Shown in pieces: positions 60,110 to 64,000 of a stretch of 64,000 bases of DNA; within the stretch, counting starts at the first letter, position 1; each line of letters starts with the position of its first letter. The notes under the pieces were generated by a model. It did not search any database and was not told the origin of the DNA. It saw nothing but the letters and a program-made list of their open reading frames with translations. A program made the translations under genes and the position numbers. Source of the stretch: Piper betle (taxonomy: Eukaryota; Streptophyta; Magnoliopsida; Piperales; Piperaceae); the NCBI GenBank assembly GCA_033002965.1, contig JAURVB010014535.1:1-64000 (forward strand), in the 5' to 3' direction.

Positions 60110-60205
60110 ATGGGCCTGACCGCATGCAGCAGATTGGAATGGCTTACCTCGTAAATAAACTCAACGTCAAGGTCAGAATTATAACACCTCCTCTCTAAAA
60201 CCCTC
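60110..60205 (+). promoter_or_regulatory. SmD2 promoter with site-II and telo-box-like motifs
   Basis: TGGGCC (60,113) and AAAACCCT (60,198) lie upstream of the 5' exon. In plants these two motifs commonly occur together upstream of ribosomal and other housekeeping RNP genes. Assignment is by sequence resemblance only. Confidence 0.4.
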
Positions 60206-60739
60206 GTCGACCTCCCGTCTTCACGCCGTTGTCGTCCTCCCGCCACCGATTATACTCCGGCGAGGTCAGTCCAAATCTTCGCTTTTTTGCTCTTTTCTCT
60301 CTTTTCGCTCCGAAAGTCGTCGACTTTCACTTCCTACTGTTTTGAAGATTGTGTGTTAGTGTTTGGAACCGTTCGCGTGGGAAAAAATGCTTGCGATTTG
60401 GATGTGCAGTTGATTTTTGTTTGGGGTTTGTGTTTGGAGGTTGTTTCTTTTGGAGGTGGGATGCAATTTATGAGTTGTAGAGATGAGAACTGTCTGTTTG
60501 TGAATATAAGGGTGAAATGCAGGTGTAGGATGGTAGCGTTAGGGTTTGAAGGAAAGGAGGGGAGTAAGAGCGATGGGTTGGAGAGGAAAGTGCGTTTCTT
60601 AGCTATGTTAGCAATTTGTTATTGCTAGATGGCTATTGTGGGCAACTTTCTAGGCACAATTTCGGCTCTGATTATTTCTTTTGTTTAAATGTGTGCAATT
60701 AAGTACATATAATGATTGTTTTGATTTTCTTGCAGGAAA

Positions 60740-62486
60740 ATGGACGTTGATGCCAATGTGAGTTCGAATGTTACTCCTTCAGTTCTTAGTTACTTTTGGT
60801 CCTGCTGTGTTATTTTATTACATGTACATTCTTTTGGGTTGCTCATTTAGAGTGATTATGTCAAATAAGAATGATCGGGAAGTAATGTGTCGAAAAGCAA
60901 AAATAGATGATGCAAATTGTAGCTTAATATTGTTAATCTGTCAATTCTAGCGAAGTCTTTATATGCCATGTACCTGTATAGTGAATTGCATACTAACTAT
61001 ATGACTAATGTGTGTGATATTTTTATGCATAACTTGATGGTTTATGGTGAAACGAGAAATTGAATGTTTGGGGTGTCATTTGAATGAAATGTCTAGTGTT
61101 TCTAGGACCAAGTTATGAATGGCAAGGTTAATGAAGGTACCTCGTTGTCTTGAGGTTTGTTAGTTTCTTCTCACTTAGGAAGAATGTTGTTCTAATGACT
61201 TGTAAAATTAACGAATATAGAGCTACAATGTAGTTTCATAAAACTTTTGCATGTGTGGTTCATCCACGAATAATATATTTGCATATTTTGTTGAGCAGTT
61301 TTCAAGGTTGTGGGTGTTTTTTGATACAAAAGTCATAAGTTGTACATGTCCTGAAGCTGATAGGAATCCATATTTGAAACTTAAAAGTACATTAAAACCA
61401 TAGTTTTAAAACTCCTTTTTTTATTTTAAAAACTCCCTGAGTCGACTTGACTCCAAGGCTTGGCGAGTCAAACTCCATGAATGACTTCATATTGACCGAT
61501 TTAGTAATTGACTCTCCGTGTCATGTCAAACTCCATGAATGGCTCCATATTGACCGATTTAGTAATTGACTCTCCGTGTCATGTCATGAAAGTTATCAAA
61601 ATATATTATTTTTCTTTTGGATTAGTTAAATTAATTTTTTTAAGTAATGTAAACCATGTATATGTCAATTTCAAGCATCGAAAGAGTAATATATGCTAAT
61701 TTCTTATAACTTTTTATTTATATAATGAAAATTTTAATATAAATGACTCCGAGTCGACTACACTCTTTGACATGCCAAGTCGAGTCCGAATTTTGACTTT
61801 TTAAACTATGATTAAAACAATTGATTTCTGACAGTGAATTTTGATCTCTGAACTATAGATGCTCGGTGATGGTAGATGCTTTGTCACATTTATCTTGTTT
61901 TTAAAATATGTTTTTGGCCTCTCTATGCTTGTAAATGTCCATCTTCTGGGTGTAGTTTGTCTAATTGGATGAGCTTAATTGTAGGCTGATAGAACCAAAT
62001 ATTTGTTTCTGTTACTTGCAGGGTAGCAAAACTGAAGAGGAGGAGTTTAGTACAGGTCCTCTATCTGTTCTGATGATGAGTGTGAAGAACAACACTCAGG
62101 TAATAAATTTTTTCTGTGCTCTCTTCTCCATTTTCAAAGAAAATGACCCATTATAGGAGTTTTTTATGCTGCTGTTAATCACTCAGGTACTAATCAACTG
62201 CCGGAACAACAAGAAACTCCTTGGCCGTGTTCGAGCCTTTGATCGCCACTGCAATATGGTTCTTGAGAATGTCCGAGAGATGTGGACTGAGGTTTGTTTA
62301 TTCCCCAATATTTTACTATGAATTTAGATTTTATTGACCAACTAGTTAATGGTACACCATGATCTTTAGGTACCCAAGACAGGGAAAGGTAAGAAAAAAG
62401 CTCTTCCGGTCAACAAGGATAGGTTTATCAGCAAGATGTTTCTCCGGGGCGACTCTGTTATAATTGTTCTGAGAAACCCAAAATGA
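60740..62486 (+). CDS. SMD2: Small nuclear ribonucleoprotein SmD2
   Basis: Coding exons 60740-60757, 62022-62099, 62187-62291 and 62370-62486 give 105 residues; a 5' non-coding exon probably ends at 60,264 with CGGCGAG before GTCAGT. SmD2 is one of seven Sm proteins that ring the U-rich site of U1, U2, U4 and U5 snRNAs in the spliceosome. The N-terminus is [14 protein letters not shown]. The Sm1 motif covers [19 protein letters not shown] and the strand [20 protein letters not shown]. The Sm2 motif is [18 protein letters not shown]. The first coding exon has only six codons and is followed by a 1.26-kb intron that contains a MITE. Confidence 0.95.
61399..61810. mobile_element. MITE with 8-base target duplication in the SmD2 intron
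   Basis: 412 bases between terminal inverted repeats CATAGTTTTAAA and TTTAAACTATG, flanked by a perfect ATTAAAAC duplication at 61,391-61,398 and 61,811-61,818, as for hAT-type elements. Internally a segment of about 58 bases (CTCCATGAATG, TTGACTCTCCGTGTCATGTC) is repeated twice in tandem (about 61,468-61,526 and 61,527-61,585). Confidence 0.88.
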
Positions 62487-62860
62487 TGAACATCCTTTTT
62501 TAAAAAATTTTGGGGATATTTAGTACTTTGTTTGATCAACGCTGGTTAGCTACTCATCTTATGTATCAACTAGTAGTATTAAAAAGCTTGTTTATCTGGG
62601 ACATGTATTTTATAAGCGGATAATGACAGGAGAATTGGAAATGGAATTGCACGACATGGTATGGAAACTAGTTCAGTGTTTATATCATGTATGTTTCAGA
62701 CGTTCAGTCCCTTCTAATATTCTGATTGCGATTTGTCAAATTTTAATATAATAGATGTGCCATGTCGGAAGATGGTTGGAAATGTAAATTAAGAAATAAA
62801 AATATTATTATTCACGAGCTTAATTTTCAGGAAAGTGTAAACTTTGCATCATGATCATGT
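62487..62860. other. Short intergenic between convergent SmD2 and PMEI-like genes
   Basis: Contains the 3' ends of both genes. No other feature seen. Confidence 0.5.
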
Positions 62861-63451
62861 TCACGGCAGATTGAAGCCACCACCACCAGAAGACGCCAGC
62901 TTGTTCACCATGGCTAGAGCATTACTGGTGAAGAAGGTGACATTAGCAACTCGAGCCACAAAGGCCTTGACGCGACGACCCTTTCCACGGAAACCATCCA
63001 AGCAGGTGTCCTCGTTGGTCAGAGCTGCGCTCATCCATGTCTGCACATTTTCCATCTGGTACTCAAAGGTCTCGCTCTCTAGATCCCTGAGTTCACTCAG
63101 CGATTCGTGGAGCTCGTCAATGGCATCGTGGAAGCATTCCATGCAGTCCTCCAGAGCAGTACGTGCCCTGTCATGCATATGTCCTTCTTGTCTCATCCTG
63201 GCTAGATAGACGATGGCGCTCTTCGTTTCTGTGATGGTCACGGACACGGCCGCCCTCGCCCATAAGTAAGGGCTGCGTTTGGCAGTCTTGGAGAAGGAGG
63301 CTAGGGAGCGGATGCAGAGGTCTTGGTATCGAGTCACACTGCATGCTTCCCTCACCCTGCCGTCCTCTCTGTGTGAGACGACGCGCCAGAGATCATTTGT
63401 TGAAGCTAGGAGGATGAGGAGGAGGAGAAATGATGGCTTGAGATTTGCCAT
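62861..63451 (-). CDS. Plant invertase/pectin methylesterase inhibitor (PMEI)-like protein
   Basis: A 196-residue intronless frame. Residues 1 to about 25 are a signal peptide (FLLLLILLAST). The PMEI domain is a four-helix bundle stabilised by two disulfides: Cys37 and Cys46 in EACSVTRYQDLC give the first pair, and Cys103 or Cys106 in ALEDCMECFHDAIDEL with Cys150 in SAALTNEDTCLDGF give the second. These secreted proteins bind and inhibit pectin methylesterase or cell-wall/vacuolar invertase; sequence alone does not decide which. The C-terminus contains SNALAMVNKL, typical of PMEI domains. Length fits a stand-alone inhibitor with no fused esterase. Confidence 0.92.
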   Translation of the reverse strand: MANLKPSFLLLLILLASTNDLWRVVSHREDGRVREACSVTRYQDLCIRSLASFSKTAKRSPYLWARAAVSVTITETKSAIVYLARMRQEGHMHDRARTALEDCMECFHDAIDELHESLSELRDLESETFEYQMENVQTWMSAALTNEDTCLDGFRGKGRRVKAFVARVANVTFFTSNALAMVNKLASSGGGGFNLP

Positions 63452-63545
63452 TGATTATATACAATGAATTTGGGTTGCAGAAATGGAGAGGAGCCGAAGA
63501 GTTATAGTGGTGAGATGAGATACGCCCTTCATGGGGGAGGGAAAC

Positions 63546-63554
63546 TTTATATAT
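63546..63554 (-). promoter_or_regulatory. TATA box of the PMEI-like gene
   Basis: TATATAAAG on the minus strand, about 100 bases upstream of the ATG at 63,451. Confidence 0.6.
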
Positions 63555-64000
63555 CTTTTCGGGGGCTCCTTTGCCGTCAAACAACCATGATCGGCAGGAG
63601 AAAGATGATTGCCATTAAAGAGGGGGAGGAGTTGGATGAGGAGGATCAGGAGAGTAAAGACCGGTGAATCGGTGATGGCATGTGAAGGTGAAGAAGTCTC
63701 TCGTATCTCTCGTGAACGGTGGATTTTCTACTACATTGGCTATCTCAACGGATAGACGACATTGATGTTACAAAGTAAACTGCCATGGATTCTGGACTAT
63801 TTCAGTCTACTGAATTGATCTACCCGATTCACTTCAACCCATGCCACGGGCCATGGCTTTCCTACATGTTGCACTTGGTAATTTTATATGTTACAAGCCT
63901 ACTGCATGGAAAAAGGTTTAGGTGTTACGTGACAATGATCCGGTGGCTGCCCCCACAAGTTTAACAAAACTTCAAACCTAAGATCCATTAGTGGTTTTCA
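63555..64000. other. PMEI-like gene upstream region
   Basis: Promoter-side DNA; no gene seen up to the end of the window. Confidence 0.4.

Overview
The window is nuclear DNA of a flowering plant. The genes have many short GT-AG introns, the proteins belong to plant families (PHS1 tubulin-kinase/phosphatase, MORF RNA-editing factor, SWEET sugar carrier, DUF538, LEA_3, phylloplanin, PMEI), and the intergenic DNA is AT-rich and carries solo LTRs, MITEs and decayed gene copies. Several genes start with very GC-rich exons (MORF, epoxide hydrolase, DUF538, FAS1 protein) and become AT-richer downstream. I could not fix the species from sequence alone. There is no bacterial, organellar or CRISPR material.

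Layout. 1-4,000: a decayed duplicate block (FAS1 remnant and a CACTA-like insertion), then a four-exon pectate lyase (+). 4,256-9,003: a complete 11-exon PHS1 gene (-). 10,320-13,454: the other copy of the duplicated block, holding a broken 3' piece of PHS1 and a fasciclin/FAS1 gene with an apparent frameshift (both -). 14,504-16,290: a MORF gene (+). 17,169-19,553: a decayed hydroxyproline O-galactosyltransferase, followed by a roughly 0.9-kb tandem-repeat array that contains pieces of its last exon. 21,360-24,523: a duplicated promoter and an epoxide hydrolase (+). 25.1-35.1 kb: repeat territory, with a head-to-head inverted pair of LTR-like copies and a three-level nest of insertions. 35,769-39,125: the E2 subunit of branched-chain 2-oxoacid dehydrogenase (-). 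41,688-43,283: a clade-IV-like SWEET (+). 44,426-44,914: a DUF538 protein (+). 47,397-47,666: a LEA_3 protein (-). 48.87-54.2 kb: a giant imperfect palindrome, a third solo LTR and a hAT-type MITE. 55,074-55,656: a phylloplanin-like secreted protein (-). 57,259-57,330: tRNA-Cys(GCA) (-). 58,356-59,429: a decayed monoacylglycerol-lipase-like gene. 60,740-62,486: SmD2 (+). 62,861-63,451: a PMEI-like inhibitor (-).

The genes do not form a pathway. They are independent single-gene transcription units. Cell-wall and surface functions recur (pectate lyase, PMEI, FAS1 protein, O-galactosyltransferase relic, phylloplanin), but I see no evidence that this is more than chance. Intact gene models were built by joining exons whose splice phases agree; exon coordinates are given in each entry. 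I did not find a convincing new biological system. The most unusual material is structural: the nested and palindromic repeats around 26.9-35.1 kb and 48.9-53.5 kb, and the exon-bearing tandem array at 19.5-20.8 kb.
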